DNA of 64,000 nucleotides from Chondrus crispus (GCF_000350225.1 NW_005179061.1:62001-126000), one strand, 5' to 3'. Shown: positions 1 through 10,620, counted from the first letter of the stretch. Translations and numbers: made by a program. Notes: generated by a model not told the origin, from the letters alone.

Positions 1-1383
1 CGAGATTTGCCTTTCCGGTGAGTGATCACCGCACTCACTCCCTCCGCCGTTATGGTGATGTCGCTGTCTTTCAGATATGCGACAGACACCCACCGGCACT
101 GAAAGACAAATGCAAACACCACTGTAGCACAATAACCCACCGTGTCTACGTCCTCGGCAGACAGCCCACATTCCACAATCTGCTTCATGAGGGCTGCCGG
201 GAGCCCAACCCGCGCCATATGAACGACGCCTTGAAGATCATCCTTGTTCGCATATGCGCGGACAAGAGCCGATACCATGGGAGTATGAGTTGGGGAATCG
301 AAGTTGAGGAGCTCGTGGTATCGAGATACGACCGTAACGTACTGCGCCACTGACGTCGTACCGACCCTGCCTTCGAGATGCAAGTAGCCGATATATGCTA
401 GAACATCCCCCTCCTTCGCCCCAAGCCGCGGTCGTCCATCTTCGTCGCAGAAGGTAAACCATTTCTTGATCTGGCTGGAGCGATTGGCCCAAGTCCCGTC
501 ACTCCATCCGTAGTTGGAAAGCAAGTCTGCTGCGGCCTGGGCGCTTCCCGTTGCACCATCATCCCCACACCGGCTCAATACTGCATCCCGTATCCCCTCC
601 TGCCACACCACCCTCACGCCATTGTTGCGAGAACGACGGACCAGTCGGCGTTGAGATTTTTCGAACTCCGCAGTAGAGAAAAGTCGGCGCCTTGTGGATG
701 GAGGACCTTGACCGTAGTGGCGTGACGCACCAACTGCGGATGCCAGGCTTGCGCTGGTCAGTGGGGAGCCACCAGGACGCCCTTCCCACCATCCGCTATA
801 ACCTTGCGAATGACCAGAGGGAGCATGTCGAAGGGAGGATTCCACAGGCGCGCCCTCCCGTCTCCCCAGTCCTCCTGCATCTGCGTCGCCAGATATTTCC
901 GTCGCGCGACTGCCGTCTCTCCGAGGGGGCGATGAGCGAACACCACCGAGTCCACCTGATACTCGTCCTGGATCGACTGCAGCAGCTGGTCCGTCGCCTG
1001 CACGTCGCCAGGATCCCAGGTCCGGGAGAGAGCGTCGGCGAACCGGTTGACCGCGGACGGCAACCACCGGGCTTCTATCCGCACCCCCAGGGTTTGCAGC
1101 ATAACTTGAAGCCGGCGTAGCTCCGCCATCATTGGCTTGGAAGCGGACACCATGGCGTTCAAAATGAAGCAGACTGCCTGGTTGTCCTCGTGCAGCAAGA
1201 GACGCTGAACGTCCGGTCGGCCGACGTACGCGGCAAAGTGCCTCTGTAATAGCAGACGAACCGCCCGAAGTACCCTCAAAGTGATCGAGTGCGCGCGATC
1301 GGCTGCCGTCCAAAAGCCTTGACCCTCCCACAAACCCCGCGAGCCCGCCAGCACTTGCGATCCCAGTGTCCCTCCGTACCCCA
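1..1383 (-). pseudogene. DIRS-type retroelement fragment: RNase H followed by tyrosine recombinase, cut at both ends
   Basis: Read on the minus strand, 1383-758 encodes the RNase H part of a DIRS-like polyprotein. It has a DNQAVCFILNAM-type catalytic Asp region and ends the domain with NRFADALSR. A conserved WPAQAW stretch follows, but its first Trp is a TGA stop at 755-757. After a change of frame, about 630-1 is open and matches the N-terminal half of a DIRS tyrosine recombinase, including CGDDGATGSAQAAADLL and the box-I arginine in FQCRWVSVAYL. The rest of the recombinase lies outside the window. The reverse transcriptase that should precede RNase H is missing because the Ty3/gypsy LTR starts at 1384. 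The nonsense codon and missing parts indicate a dead copy. The family call rests on the RNase H to recombinase order, which is characteristic of DIRS elements. Confidence 0.75.
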
Positions 1384-1983
1384 TGTGGTACAACCGTAGG
1401 GACGCTAAACCGTAAACGAAAAAGGACAGGCTGTACCTAAAATGAGGGAGCTTGGGGGACCGCTACACTGGAGCGTCAGGTAGAATAATCCGGAACGGTA
1501 GGAAGCACAGGACAAGGGAGGTACACCGCACTGGACACGCGCAGTCGTACTGGGGTGTAGAGCAGTACGACCGGTGGCGAGCTGGAAACCTGCGGGACTT
1601 ACTTAACCGTACGGTAAAGGACTAGGGTAGGAAGTAAGGGGAGGCGTGCTTGCCTCGGTTTACCTCCAGCCCGGTGCCCCCCTATCTTATACCCCCTAGT
1701 AGGGCGGTGGCACCGGACGGACTACAGTAGCTGTACATACTGTAGCCAGCTTACTGTAGCTTACGGTAACTAAAAATGACTACTGTACTAACCCACCGAT
1801 CGGTCGCGCACCACGTGTACACCTGCACTAGCTGGTGCCACTAACTACACGTGGACTCCCACGTGGCCACATCTACACGTGCTGGCCACGTATGCACCGT
1901 ATCGGTTAACATCTTACTACTGTACTTGGCGATGCCTCTGGCGCCCGCCTAGTGCAGTAGCGCCACTTGGCAATTGTACCACA
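1384..1983 (-). repeat. 3' LTR of the Ty3/gypsy element
   Basis: 600 bp with TG...CA ends and a 10-bp terminal inverted repeat. On the minus strand U3 lies toward 1983. A TATA-like TATAAG sits at about 1691-1686, so the R region probably starts near 1660. No difference from the copy at 13392-13991 was seen by eye. Confidence 0.95.
1812..1881. promoter_or_regulatory. Cluster of four CACGTG boxes in the LTR U3 region
   Basis: Perfect CACGTG palindromes occur at 1812-1817, 1848-1853, 1860-1865 and 1876-1881, with a further CCACGTA just beyond. They sit about 120-195 bp upstream of the LTR TATA-like box on the minus strand. CACGTG is the core of G-box/E-box sites bound by bZIP and bHLH factors. 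The cluster is repeated in the other LTR at 13820-13889. A role as the element's enhancer is inferred from position and density. Confidence 0.5.
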
Positions 1984-1996
1984 AACCCCCCTTCTT
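1984..1996 (-). other. Polypurine tract
   Basis: On the minus strand AAGAAGGGGGGTT lies directly against the 3' LTR, the expected place for the plus-strand primer of reverse transcription. Confidence 0.8.
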
Positions 1997-2197
1997 AAAT
2001 GACGGCACGTCCTCGTGCCGTCCGTCCCGGAGACTGCATTTCCACTTCAAGTCTTCCCACCACGGCCATCGGCACGACTATTCCGTTATCGGTATCTGCT
2101 GCCGCCTTCCTGGCCGACGACCGCACCGCGTTGACTCCTTTCGTAATGGGCAAGCGCCGGCGCCCCGGTCGAACAGCTCGGCGGTCTTTCGCTCGGC

Positions 2198-2205
2198 TAT
2201 ATAAG
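2198..2205 (+). promoter_or_regulatory. TATA box of the antisense gene
   Basis: TATATAAG is a strong TATA match on the plus strand. It lies 143 bp before the ATG at 2341, inside an upstream extension of the same open frame. If it is used, transcription starts near 2230, so the first ATG of the frame at 1999 would not be in the mRNA. Confidence 0.55.
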
Positions 2206-2340
2206 CCGGGCGAGGATTCCCATGCGGTCAAGACTCTGGCTCCCCCATGCGATCGACCCTCACCCGTACTAACCACATCTCTTCCCAACCAGACGGTACG
2301 AGCGACTTCCACGACTTCTTCTGTCCCTATTATCTCACCG

Positions 2341-4818
2341 ATGTCGGAACAGGTGAATAACCCGACGGTACCGGCGGTGGATCCGCCGGCGGTACGGTCG
2401 AGGGCTGAGGCGACACCGCCCCGCTCTCCCCTACTGAGACCGCTGCGGAGTATCCCCGTACCGCGTCTCCCGTCGCTCGCCCGAGCGGTGAGTCGGTTGA
2501 GAGCAGCAACGGTAACACCGGCCTCTCCTGACCCGCTCGAAAGGGCGGACCGTTCAACGGTGATCAGAAGGCCCCGGAGGAACCGCGGTGTGCGAGCCAA
2601 TCGATCAATGAGCCTACGAGAGGTGGCCCGCCGCGCGTTCCCTGGTCAAGAACTTGACCACCGCTGGCGGCGCACGGGGCGGCCATCTGCTGCTCCGGAG
2701 CCCCCGCTAACTGTCGCGGAATACAGTAGGCTTGCCCATCGGTACCTCGACGCGGCGCGCTTCGCGGCGATCCCCGTTCAACGTGGGGCCCGCAGCCGGT
2801 CGGCGAAACGCCACGGGGGTCAGCGGACCCAAGGCGAGGCCTGGATCGACCGCTGGCGCCATTCGCCGTGTCGGGTTTTGGCGGACCCGGGGAGTGACAT
2901 CATGTATGTCCGCTGCCCCGAGGAGGTGGCGTACCACAAGGCCCTGTTGCCGTTGCTCGCCCGGTTCGGCCGGGCGGACCAAGCGGTCCCCCATGCTCGG
3001 TTGGTGGCCTTCCCCCGCCCGCTATGGGGTTGGTACAGCGTCGCCAACCGCCGCAGGTGGGGCGAGGACGCCGCACGTGAGAGCCGCCTCCGTTGGCGAG
3101 GTACGGATTTCTTCTTCCACCTCTGGCACTGCACGGAATTCTTCTCCGTGCCAGTCCAAGCGCGGTCGAAGCTCTATCCGCACCTGCCCACCGACTGGTC
3201 CGATTTTGAGGCGCCCGAGCACCTCTGCGTGCCGACGCCCAGTGTGATGGCGTACGTCGCCTCACGGTGGTTGTCGGGCTCTCGGACCGCGGTGGATAAC
3301 CAGCAGCGAGCGCTGGTCCGTGCCATCACGCTGTCGGAGTGGGCAGCTCTCGTGCTCCACTGCTTCCTCCGTGCGGTGTGTGAGGGGATGCCGTTCTTCA
3401 CGCGCTGTCCCGACCCGCGTCTGGACGCGCGCCGGCATCAACCCTGCCCGGGCGTGCTGTTCCGCCTGCAACCGTCTTTGGTTGCATTGATCCGATCGGT
3501 GGGGATAGCCGCGTTGGTCGAAGGTTCCCCATTCGATGCCGACTACACCGACCAGCTCTTGGAATTCACCCTTCACCGGCCGTGGAGGGACGACGCAGAC
3601 TTTATCTGGTACGATTACCGTACTGGAGTCATCCCTCACATGCCTCGGCGTGGGGAGGAAGAACCGGAGGGTCCTCATGAAGACCCCAACCAGTCGGTCA
3701 TACCGGGGTCACCAGGACTCCCTCTCGAGGAGGCCCCCACGGCGACACCCGCTCAAGCGGAGCTGCCGGGGGTAGCGTACCTCAACGGACTTGGAAGGGA
3801 GTGGGGCTCAATGGGTCCCGCTCCCCCGCAGGAGACCGTACGGAATTTACCCCAGCCCCCCACCTCGGTGGTAGTCGAGGCGTGCCCCCTTGGGTCGGCC
3901 TACAGGGCCACGGGGGTGGACGAAGAAATGGAGAGGCCCCCGCCGCTCCCGCTGGGCTCGGTGGAGGTCGTCGAGATTGCCGACGAGACCCCCTTGGGGG
4001 CTGGTGAGGCTCCCAAGTTACCACTCGCCGGGGTGACCGGGCCGGAATCTCCGTCTTGGAAGACAGAGACTCCGCCGCCTTCGCCGGATAGCCGTCCTCC
4101 GCTCCGGCCCCCGCCAGTTCACAGCGTGGCGGCGACGTTGGCGCCGTATTTGGGTTCCCCGAGCGACAGTTCATCGGCTGCGCGGACCTCCCGACTTGGG
4201 GTCGGAGCGCGCACGCCCATGCGCGACCGATGGGCCAGCGCGGGGCCTCTGCCAGCGCGCTCACCCTTGTCGAGGGAGGACCAGGATCCGAAACGGTTTA
4301 CGCCGGTCGTGGGCGGGGCGGAGCCTTCGCCGGCCGCCTTGTCCTCTTCCGCGACGAGCGAGAGTCCGATACGGTCCCGACCAGCAGCGGGCGGGTCATC
4401 CCAGCCCATGCCGACATCACCCGCCGGGTTTCGTCCCGAGGCAGAAGCAGGTGCCTTCGCGGTTCTACAGTACGCATGTTCGTACGAGAACCTCGAGGTG
4501 CCTTCAACCGTGACGGATGCGCTCGTGGCCGCTCGCTCGTGGATCCACGCCTTGCGCCAACGTGACGCAGAGCTTGCCGAGGCGCGCCGTCAGCTCTCCA
4601 TTTTGGAGAGCGAGGCTGCAGAGGGTGCGACCCTCGTCCGGACAGCTGCGTCAACAATTGACGAGCTCGGTCGAGTCTTCTCCGGGCGCCGCAAGCGCAG
4701 GGCTGAGATGCCACCTGCGCCAGGTTTCACCAACCGGTCTTCTGGGGCGAGCATGGCGGGGCGCCCCGACAGTTTGACCGAGGGCGTCCACTCGCCCAAA
4801 CGCGCGAGGCTCGAATAG
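2341..4818 (+). CDS. Antisense accessory protein carried by the Ty3/gypsy element, function unknown
   Basis: The frame is open from 1999, but I take the ATG at 2341 (MSEQVNNPT), giving about 825 residues, because a TATA box at 2198 lies downstream of 1999. The protein is unrecognised. Its N-terminal part is Arg- and Pro-rich. A Trp-rich globular-looking middle (around WIDRWRHSPCRVLADPGSD and WHCTEFFSVPVQ) is followed by a long Pro/Ser/acidic linker. The C-terminus has a predicted coiled coil (ALRQRDAELAEARRQLSIL) and basic clusters (GRRKRR, SPKRARLE) that look like nuclear localisation signals. It occupies the slot between pol and the 3' LTR on the opposite strand, as antisense genes do in some plant Ty3 elements such as Grande. 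An AATAAA at 4860 supports a separate transcript. Confidence 0.65.
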   Translation: MSEQVNNPTVPAVDPPAVRSRAEATPPRSPLLRPLRSIPVPRLPSLARAVSRLRAATVTPASPDPLERADRSTVIRRPRRNRGVRANRSMSLREVARRAFPGQELDHRWRRTGRPSAAPEPPLTVAEYSRLAHRYLDAARFAAIPVQRGARSRSAKRHGGQRTQGEAWIDRWRHSPCRVLADPGSDIMYVRCPEEVAYHKALLPLLARFGRADQAVPHARLVAFPRPLWGWYSVANRRRWGEDAARESRLRWRGTDFFFHLWHCTEFFSVPVQARSKLYPHLPTDWSDFEAPEHLCVPTPSVMAYVASRWLSGSRTAVDNQQRALVRAITLSEWAALVLHCFLRAVCEGMPFFTRCPDPRLDARRHQPCPGVLFRLQPSLVALIRSVGIAALVEGSPFDADYTDQLLEFTLHRPWRDDADFIWYDYRTGVIPHMPRRGEEEPEGPHEDPNQSVIPGSPGLPLEEAPTATPAQAELPGVAYLNGLGREWGSMGPAPPQETVRNLPQPPTSVVVEACPLGSAYRATGVDEEMERPPPLPLGSVEVVEIADETPLGAGEAPKLPLAGVTGPESPSWKTETPPPSPDSRPPLRPPPVHSVAATLAPYLGSPSDSSSAARTSRLGVGARTPMRDRWASAGPLPARSPLSREDQDPKRFTPVVGGAEPSPAALSSSATSESPIRSRPAAGGSSQPMPTSPAGFRPEAEAGAFAVLQYACSYENLEVPSTVTDALVAARSWIHALRQRDAELAEARRQLSILESEAAEGATLVRTAASTIDELGRVFSGRRKRRAEMPPAPGFTNRSSGASMAGRPDSLTEGVHSPKRARLE

Positions 4819-4859
4819 GCACTATTCCGTGACGGTGGTTCCCAACCCGATAGTACCCC

Positions 4860-4865
4860 AATAAA
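4860..4865 (+). terminator. Poly(A) signal AATAAA of the antisense gene
   Basis: A canonical AATAAA lies 42 bp after the stop codon of the antisense gene, on the same strand. Confidence 0.55.
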
Positions 4866-6639
4866 ACATCTGCCTTCTCCGTCTCGCTTCTCCTTGCCTG
4901 CGCGGACCTCCTTGAGGGGAGGCCTCATCGCCTCACTAAGCGGTGCGAGCGTGCACGCGGGAGTAGGCGCAGCTCCAGTGGTCGGTATGCGCAGTGCGGC
5001 CCTTCCCCGGTCCGGTGCCGCCCCGTTTTCTTTCGCAGAAAATCGCCCTTTTCCTTAGTAAATTATGCCCGATTTTCCGTTCGGGGGGTAGTCCTGGCCT
5101 CAAAACCGGCGTTTTTCTTAGTAAAACGTGCTTGATTTTTCCGTTCGGCGGGTGGCTTTTTGCCTTTTTGAAGAGCTCCGATTGGCTGTTCCCTCAAATC
5201 GGGGGCATTCCGAACAGCCTCCCATACGGCCGCCGCGCGCCCTAATTGGCTACGGCCACCGGGTACAGTACTGTGTGAACCACATGTACTGTACCCCGGC
5301 CATTCCGTGGCGGTGATTGGGTTTGTGGACGGCATGGCTTCGCAGCAATTCGTCCCCATCCCCCCATCATCCATGGCCGACCCCGGGGGCGCTCAGTGAC
5401 CTGGGCGCTCCCTCGGGGGTCCCTGGAGGGTACCGTTCGGTTGCGCCCCGCCTTGGCGGGGCGCCAGGTACAGACCCAGGCCCCACCCGGAGGGCTACAG
5501 CGCCTCCCCATAAGCAGGCGCTCCTCCGGGGTAGCGGTGCCAACGTACCGTTGCACGGCACCCCCCCGGAGGGCTGGCCATTTTTCCAACTCGGACGCCC
5601 CTCTTTTTCCCCCGGCGCGTACAGTACGCGGAGGTCTCGACCCTCGTGATTGCGGGGAGACCCCTCTGGCCTCGCTCGGTCCCTTTCCGTGGCAGTTGGG
5701 GGAGTACGAGTGCGCCGCCGGCGATTTCGCCGACAACCCCGATTTGGAAACTGTAAAAAACCACTAGAAACCAATAAAAACTGATCTCGTTTCCAAATCG
5801 GTTGACACCTCGCCATGACCGCGTTTTCGGAATGGATACCCCCGGGTCCGACTTGACGCGGTGAGCACGATGCCGTTCTCGGAAGTGGGCTACGATTTTT
5901 ATTGAGCCCACTAGGGGTCAAAACGTAGCCCAAAGTCGACCGAAATTGGCGGCTGGTCCGCCGGGGTCGGAATTGACCGTTTTTCGGACCTTATACCGTC
6001 CGAAGCGGCTTGACGCGGGGAGTACGATGACGTTGTCGGCGGTGGGCTACGATTTTTATTGAGCCCGCTAGGGGCTCAAACGTAGCCCGAACTTCGACGT
6101 AATTGCCGAACCGAACGGTGTCACCCCTCACAATTTGGTCCCCGGATTTTTGCCGCAGGCCACAGCACCAGTGCGGGAATGACACTTGGCAATTTTTGCC
6201 ACGTGTCGGGGGTTGCGCCGCCGCTGCAAGCATCCGAGACGGTATTTATCTTGGGCACCGCGGGCGTGCCGTACCTCCCCATCGTCGACCATGGTCGACC
6301 TCGGGGGACACCTAGTGACCTAAGCGATCCTCCTGAGGTCCCTGGACTTCACCGTTTCGGATTACACGCCTTATAGGCGGCGTGTACAGTATTTGACACA
6401 CGGCACCTCCCCGGAGGGCTGGCCAATTTTGTAACTCAGGCCCTTAGTTCGGGGAGGTTACGAAGTCGACCGCCAGCCGTAGTTTAGAGGGTGCAAAACC
6501 CATCGTCGTGCGTATAGTTCCGAGCGGTAGTGACGGTCCCGTAGGCGGCTTCCGCCCCCCGCATGCTCTACATGCGGGTGGTCTCAACCGGTACAGTATC
6601 CGGGAGACCCCCCTTCTTAGCTTGCGCCACCGAGCGGAA
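4866..6639. other. Non-coding spacer of the retrotransposon between pol and the antisense gene
   Basis: No gene is recognised in this 1.8-kb spacer. It contains two diverged copies of one segment (about 5370-5600 and 6286-6450, both starting CCATGG followed by a GGGG-rich stretch) plus the hairpin repeats listed separately. The minus strand carries AATAAA-like sites (for example within the hairpins at 5896-5901) that could end gag-pol transcripts. Both transcription units converge here. Confidence 0.5.
5880..6090. repeat. Two tandem hairpin units, period 157 bp
   Basis: GGGCTACG at 5887-5894 pairs with CGTAGCCC at 5924-5931. The same arms recur at 6044-6051 and 6081-6088. Each loop contains TTTTTATTGAGCCC. 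The hairpins sit in the spacer between converging pol and antisense genes. Confidence 0.7.
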
Positions 6640-9600
6640 CTAAGCTCGGTGGGCTCGCCAATACCGATCGATAAAGGCTTGTGGTAGGCGCTCCGCGGGT
6701 TCGAATGTATCATCCGCGGGGGTGTAGCCATACCACCTCACTTTGTATTCCAAGCCGGTAGGGGTGTCGCGATGCGCTACGAGACGCTCGACGACGAACT
6801 CCTCGGGGGTATTAGCACCGTCCCCATGGGGAGGGTTAATCCGTTCGGAAAGGGCACTTATGCCTCCTGTAGGCATGGTCTGGTCCCCCGGGCCCCTTGG
6901 CATCCGCGTGACGCGGTCAATACTGACTCGTACGGGAAGCCCGTCTTGCTCCACAGTAACGGTCGTGTCCGTGGCGTGGCGGACCCGAAAGGGTCCTTCC
7001 GTCTTTGGTAAAAGCTTGACGGACATGTCGTCCGTCCCAAGCCCCTGTCCGTCACGGCCACGCCGTTCAGCCGCTCGGAGGGCTCGGGGAGGGCGATCCA
7101 CGTAGACTTGGTCGCCCTCCTGTATTACCGGTCGGAATCGGACTTTCTTATCGAAGTTCTCCTTATACCGCTTTTGGGCCGCGGTCATCTTTACCCGCGC
7201 ACGGTCGAGGACATCCCGTAGCTTGCGAAGAGTCGCCCGCTTGTACTGTACGGGAGTACGTGGGTCGTCATGGGCGACTCCCGCAGCCTGAGGCGCTGTA
7301 CCCGCGACGGTTAATCCGGACGGTTGTCTTGTCAACACCAGGTCAAACGGAGTAGTCTCCGTTGACCGGTGGACTTGTATGTTATAAGCATACGTCAGAG
7401 GCTGGAGGAACTCGTCCCAGTCTCGCTGGTGCTCCTCGACATAATGTCGGAGCCTCTGTACGATGGTCTTATTAAACCGTTCGGTCTGACCGTTAGTTTG
7501 CGGGTGGTAGGCTGTCGTCAAATAGTGACGTATGCCTAGCAATGCGCACACGGCGTCGAAGAACTTCGCCGCAAATTGCGGACCGTTATCGGTAAGGACG
7601 TACTGTGGTGCTCCGTAGACGTACACCCAGTTGTCCAGGAATGCGTTAGCCACCACGGCTGCGGTTGTCGTACGAAGCGCGATGCTGCGCGTGAGCTTCG
7701 AGAACCGGTCGGTAATCACAAGGACGAACTGATTCCCATGTGCGGTCTTCGGCAACGGACCCAGGAGGTCCATTGCGACAAACTCCAAGGGTCCGGCCGC
7801 CGGGAATAGTTTCATGTCCTTTTGATGACGTACAATCGTGCCCCGTGTCGCAGAGCACGATTGACAGTTCCGTACGGTGGCGTACACGTCGTTGGCCATG
7901 TGGGGCCAGTAGTACTCCCTTCTTAGGGTATAGTACATCCTGGTCCCACCGGGGTGTCCGGCCAACCTCGGGTGGTGTGCCAAATACAGCACCTTTGCCC
8001 TTAACCGTTTCGGGACGACGCGTTGCAGTGTCCCATCAAGAGGGGACCTCCGCACCAAGAAACCGTAACGGTCCACGTCATACTTTGAGTCTGGCTCTCC
8101 GACGGTTCGGGCGGCATGGATGCAGAACTCGTCCGCCGCCTGTGCTTGGATAAATTCCTCAACCGACAGGGACGATACGTCCGTTTGTTCGGGAGTTACG
8201 GCAAGGGCCTGGGGCCTCTCTCGCGCATTCCCGGGACTCCGTTCGGTAGCTGGGGCCCAGTCAATATCGACGGGCCCCACGTAAGGCTCCTGTCTTGACA
8301 CTTGAACGACGAAGCACGGGACTTCGTCGTCTACCGCGACGGTTTCCCCTTCGTCCGTCCGGAGGCGAGATACCCCATCCGCCAATTGGTGTTTGACACC
8401 CGGCCGGTATTGTACGTCGTAGTCGTACTCCGCCAGGCGTAACCGCCAGCGGGCGAGCCGTCCGGAGCTGTCCGCCAAATTGAGGACCCACCGGAGGGCC
8501 TCATGGTCCGTTCGGAGATTGAACGTGGCACCGTACAGGTAAGGGCGTAATGCCAGGATGCTCCAGACGACTGCAAGGCACTCCTTCTCAGTCGTCGTGT
8601 AATTCTTCTCAGCATCCGTGAGACTACGGCTCCAGTAGCCAATCGGTAATTTATCTCCGTTCGGTTGGTCTTGCAGCAGGGCACACCCCGCTTGGTACGC
8701 ACATGCGTCCGTGTCGAGTGTGTACTTGTAACCGTGACGGGGTAGAGCCAGAATGGGCGGTGAGACCAGCCTCTTCTTTAGCTCGGCAAAGGCCTCATAT
8801 TCCGAATCGGATAGGACTCCCAGTTCGAAGGGGTGATCCTTGCTCGTCTTCCTATTGAGGGGAGCGGCAATTTTGGCGAAGTTCGGGACGAACCGCCTGT
8901 AGACATTGCACATCCCCAGGAAGGAGCGTAATTCCGTCTGGTTAGAGGGAGGTAGCGCCCGCTCGATAGCGATGACGTTGCGCCTCTCGACCTCTAACCG
9001 TTCCGGTCGGATTATGTGCCCCAAGTACGTCACTGAAGTGTCGAAGAATGTACATTTCGATATCTTCAGCGATACCCCGGCGGTGTACAGCAGTTGTAGT
9101 ACCTCCCTAACGTGGTCGAGGTGTTCCGTAATGGATTTAGAGTACACGATGACGTCATCCAAGTACACCAATGCGGTTTCCCATTTAACTCGGGAGAGGA
9201 TGATGTCCACAGCCCTTTGGAAAGTGGCTGGGGCATTCTTTAAACCGAACGGCATCCGCACAAACCGGTATAGACCGCAGTGCGACGCGAACGTCGTCTT
9301 ATCGCGGTCCTCCTCGGCGACTTCAACTTGCCAGTATCCACTATTGCAATCAAGCGTAGTGAATACTGTAGCGTCGCCGAGTGAGTCAATGCACTCATCC
9401 ATTCGCGGTAGGGGATAGGAATCCCGGATGGTAAGTGCGTTTAGCTTCCGGTAGTCCACACAGAACCGCATGGTACCGTCCTTTTTGGGTACGAAGACCA
9501 CAGGACTGGCCCATTCTGCCGTGGCCGGCTCGATGACGCCGGCCCGCAGCATGCGGTTCACCTCGGTTTTTTCCTTTTCCCGTGCGGTTGGACCAGCCCG

Positions 9601-10620
9601 GTACGGAGCTTGGTAGATGGGATTGGCCCCCGCCTTGAGGTCGATGCGGTGCTTGGTGGCACCAATCTTCCCGAGGCGGCCATTCCACATCTCCTTGAAT
9701 TCGGAGAGCATAGCTACTATTTTTTCGCGTAGTTCTCCGTCTTCCTCACCGATATGGACATCCTCGGTCCACAATCGGGGGGCTTCATCCGTGTCGGTTC
9801 TCTCCTGTTCTTCTTCCGTATCGGACTTGTCTTGTCCCTCATCCTGTACGGTACCCAAAGGGGGTACTGTAGGGGGAAGATTATTTTTGCTTCCTCCCCC
9901 CTCCTTAGCTTCAGCCACTCCTGTGGCTGGCTGAAGGGTTAGGATGTGGGTCGGCGATGGTAGCGCGAGTCCGATAACGGTGTGTTTGAGGAGACGGAAC
10001 GCATTATGGCTAAAATTGCTCATTATTACCGAAAACGGAATGTCTGGCCTTATATCCATGACTCCCTGCGCCATAAGCGACAGGTTCTTCTCTGCCGTGC
10101 GGGGATGGTTCTGTAAGAAGCAGAGCCCGGCGACCGGCGTCGCCACCCGTACGGTTGCTTGCGTCATGGGGGGAATTGTAATTCCCCGCACCATGCGTAT
10201 TTTCCGAGACGGCGTGTTGCTCGGAAACGGCTTAGTTCTTGGCGATTTTTCTGTTTCCGTTCGGTGTTCCTTATGAGTAAATTTGGATGGCGTCGTGCCT
10301 GTAACTGAGGGGGCATGATGGAAGAGAACCCTCCGTCGCGGTGGTAGAATTGCCTTGATATGTTGGTCTATAAAGGTGGTCCCTAATATACAATCCACAG
10401 CCAGGCGAGTGACCACGAGAAACTTGACCCTGGCTGTGAAATCTCCGATGCGGACGTACAGTGTAAGCTGTCCAAGGGCGCTCATTGAGCGATTGGAGGC
10501 GTCCACCAGCGGTGCGCTCTTTACCGGACGGATGGCCGCGCGCCATGGCTCGGCCACACAGCGTATATGGATGAGGTTGGGCGCTGCCCCCGAGTCTAGG
10601 ACTGGGGACAGTGCCCGCAT
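6640..10620 (-). CDS. pol: Pol polyprotein with C-terminal chromodomain (chromovirus-type)
   Basis: 1326 residues counted from the ATG at 10620. In order: aspartic protease (DSG at 9-11, ILGTTF near 80), reverse transcriptase (MPFGLKNAPATFQ near 456, YLDD at about 486-489), RNase H (TLDTDACAYQAG, TDHEALRW), integrase (HHCC zinc site around CQSC, then MDLLGPLP, LTDNGPQF and HPQTNGQTERFNK giving the D,D,E core), and a chromodomain near the end (EYKVRWYGYTPADDTFEPAE). The frame stays open upstream past the gag stop in the -1 frame relative to gag. Expression through a -1 frameshift is therefore possible, although no clear slippery site was identified. The chromodomain typically directs integration to particular chromatin. 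No disabling mutation was seen. Confidence 0.95.
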   Translation of the reverse strand: MRALSPVLDSGAAPNLIHIRCVAEPWRAAIRPVKSAPLVDASNRSMSALGQLTLYVRIGDFTARVKFLVVTRLAVDCILGTTFIDQHIKAILPPRRRVLFHHAPSVTGTTPSKFTHKEHRTETEKSPRTKPFPSNTPSRKIRMVRGITIPPMTQATVRVATPVAGLCFLQNHPRTAEKNLSLMAQGVMDIRPDIPFSVIMSNFSHNAFRLLKHTVIGLALPSPTHILTLQPATGVAEAKEGGGSKNNLPPTVPPLGTVQDEGQDKSDTEEEQERTDTDEAPRLWTEDVHIGEEDGELREKIVAMLSEFKEMWNGRLGKIGATKHRIDLKAGANPIYQAPYRAGPTAREKEKTEVNRMLRAGVIEPATAEWASPVVFVPKKDGTMRFCVDYRKLNALTIRDSYPLPRMDECIDSLGDATVFTTLDCNSGYWQVEVAEEDRDKTTFASHCGLYRFVRMPFGLKNAPATFQRAVDIILSRVKWETALVYLDDVIVYSKSITEHLDHVREVLQLLYTAGVSLKISKCTFFDTSVTYLGHIIRPERLEVERRNVIAIERALPPSNQTELRSFLGMCNVYRRFVPNFAKIAAPLNRKTSKDHPFELGVLSDSEYEAFAELKKRLVSPPILALPRHGYKYTLDTDACAYQAGCALLQDQPNGDKLPIGYWSRSLTDAEKNYTTTEKECLAVVWSILALRPYLYGATFNLRTDHEALRWVLNLADSSGRLARWRLRLAEYDYDVQYRPGVKHQLADGVSRLRTDEGETVAVDDEVPCFVVQVSRQEPYVGPVDIDWAPATERSPGNARERPQALAVTPEQTDVSSLSVEEFIQAQAADEFCIHAARTVGEPDSKYDVDRYGFLVRRSPLDGTLQRVVPKRLRAKVLYLAHHPRLAGHPGGTRMYYTLRREYYWPHMANDVYATVRNCQSCSATRGTIVRHQKDMKLFPAAGPLEFVAMDLLGPLPKTAHGNQFVLVITDRFSKLTRSIALRTTTAAVVANAFLDNWVYVYGAPQYVLTDNGPQFAAKFFDAVCALLGIRHYLTTAYHPQTNGQTERFNKTIVQRLRHYVEEHQRDWDEFLQPLTYAYNIQVHRSTETTPFDLVLTRQPSGLTVAGTAPQAAGVAHDDPRTPVQYKRATLRKLRDVLDRARVKMTAAQKRYKENFDKKVRFRPVIQEGDQVYVDRPPRALRAAERRGRDGQGLGTDDMSVKLLPKTEGPFRVRHATDTTVTVEQDGLPVRVSIDRVTRMPRGPGDQTMPTGGISALSERINPPHGDGANTPEEFVVERLVAHRDTPTGLEYKVRWYGYTPADDTFEPAERLPQAFIDRYWRAHRA

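Noticed and set aside
1995..2600. 201-codon minus-strand frame opposite the antisense gene
   Set aside because: It is a composition-driven shadow of the plus-strand gene, which has a TATA box and poly(A) signal.
5367..5933. Minus-strand frame of 188 codons in the retrotransposon spacer
   Set aside because: It crosses the hairpin repeats and overlaps other equally long frames. GC-rich DNA produces such frames and no domain is visible.
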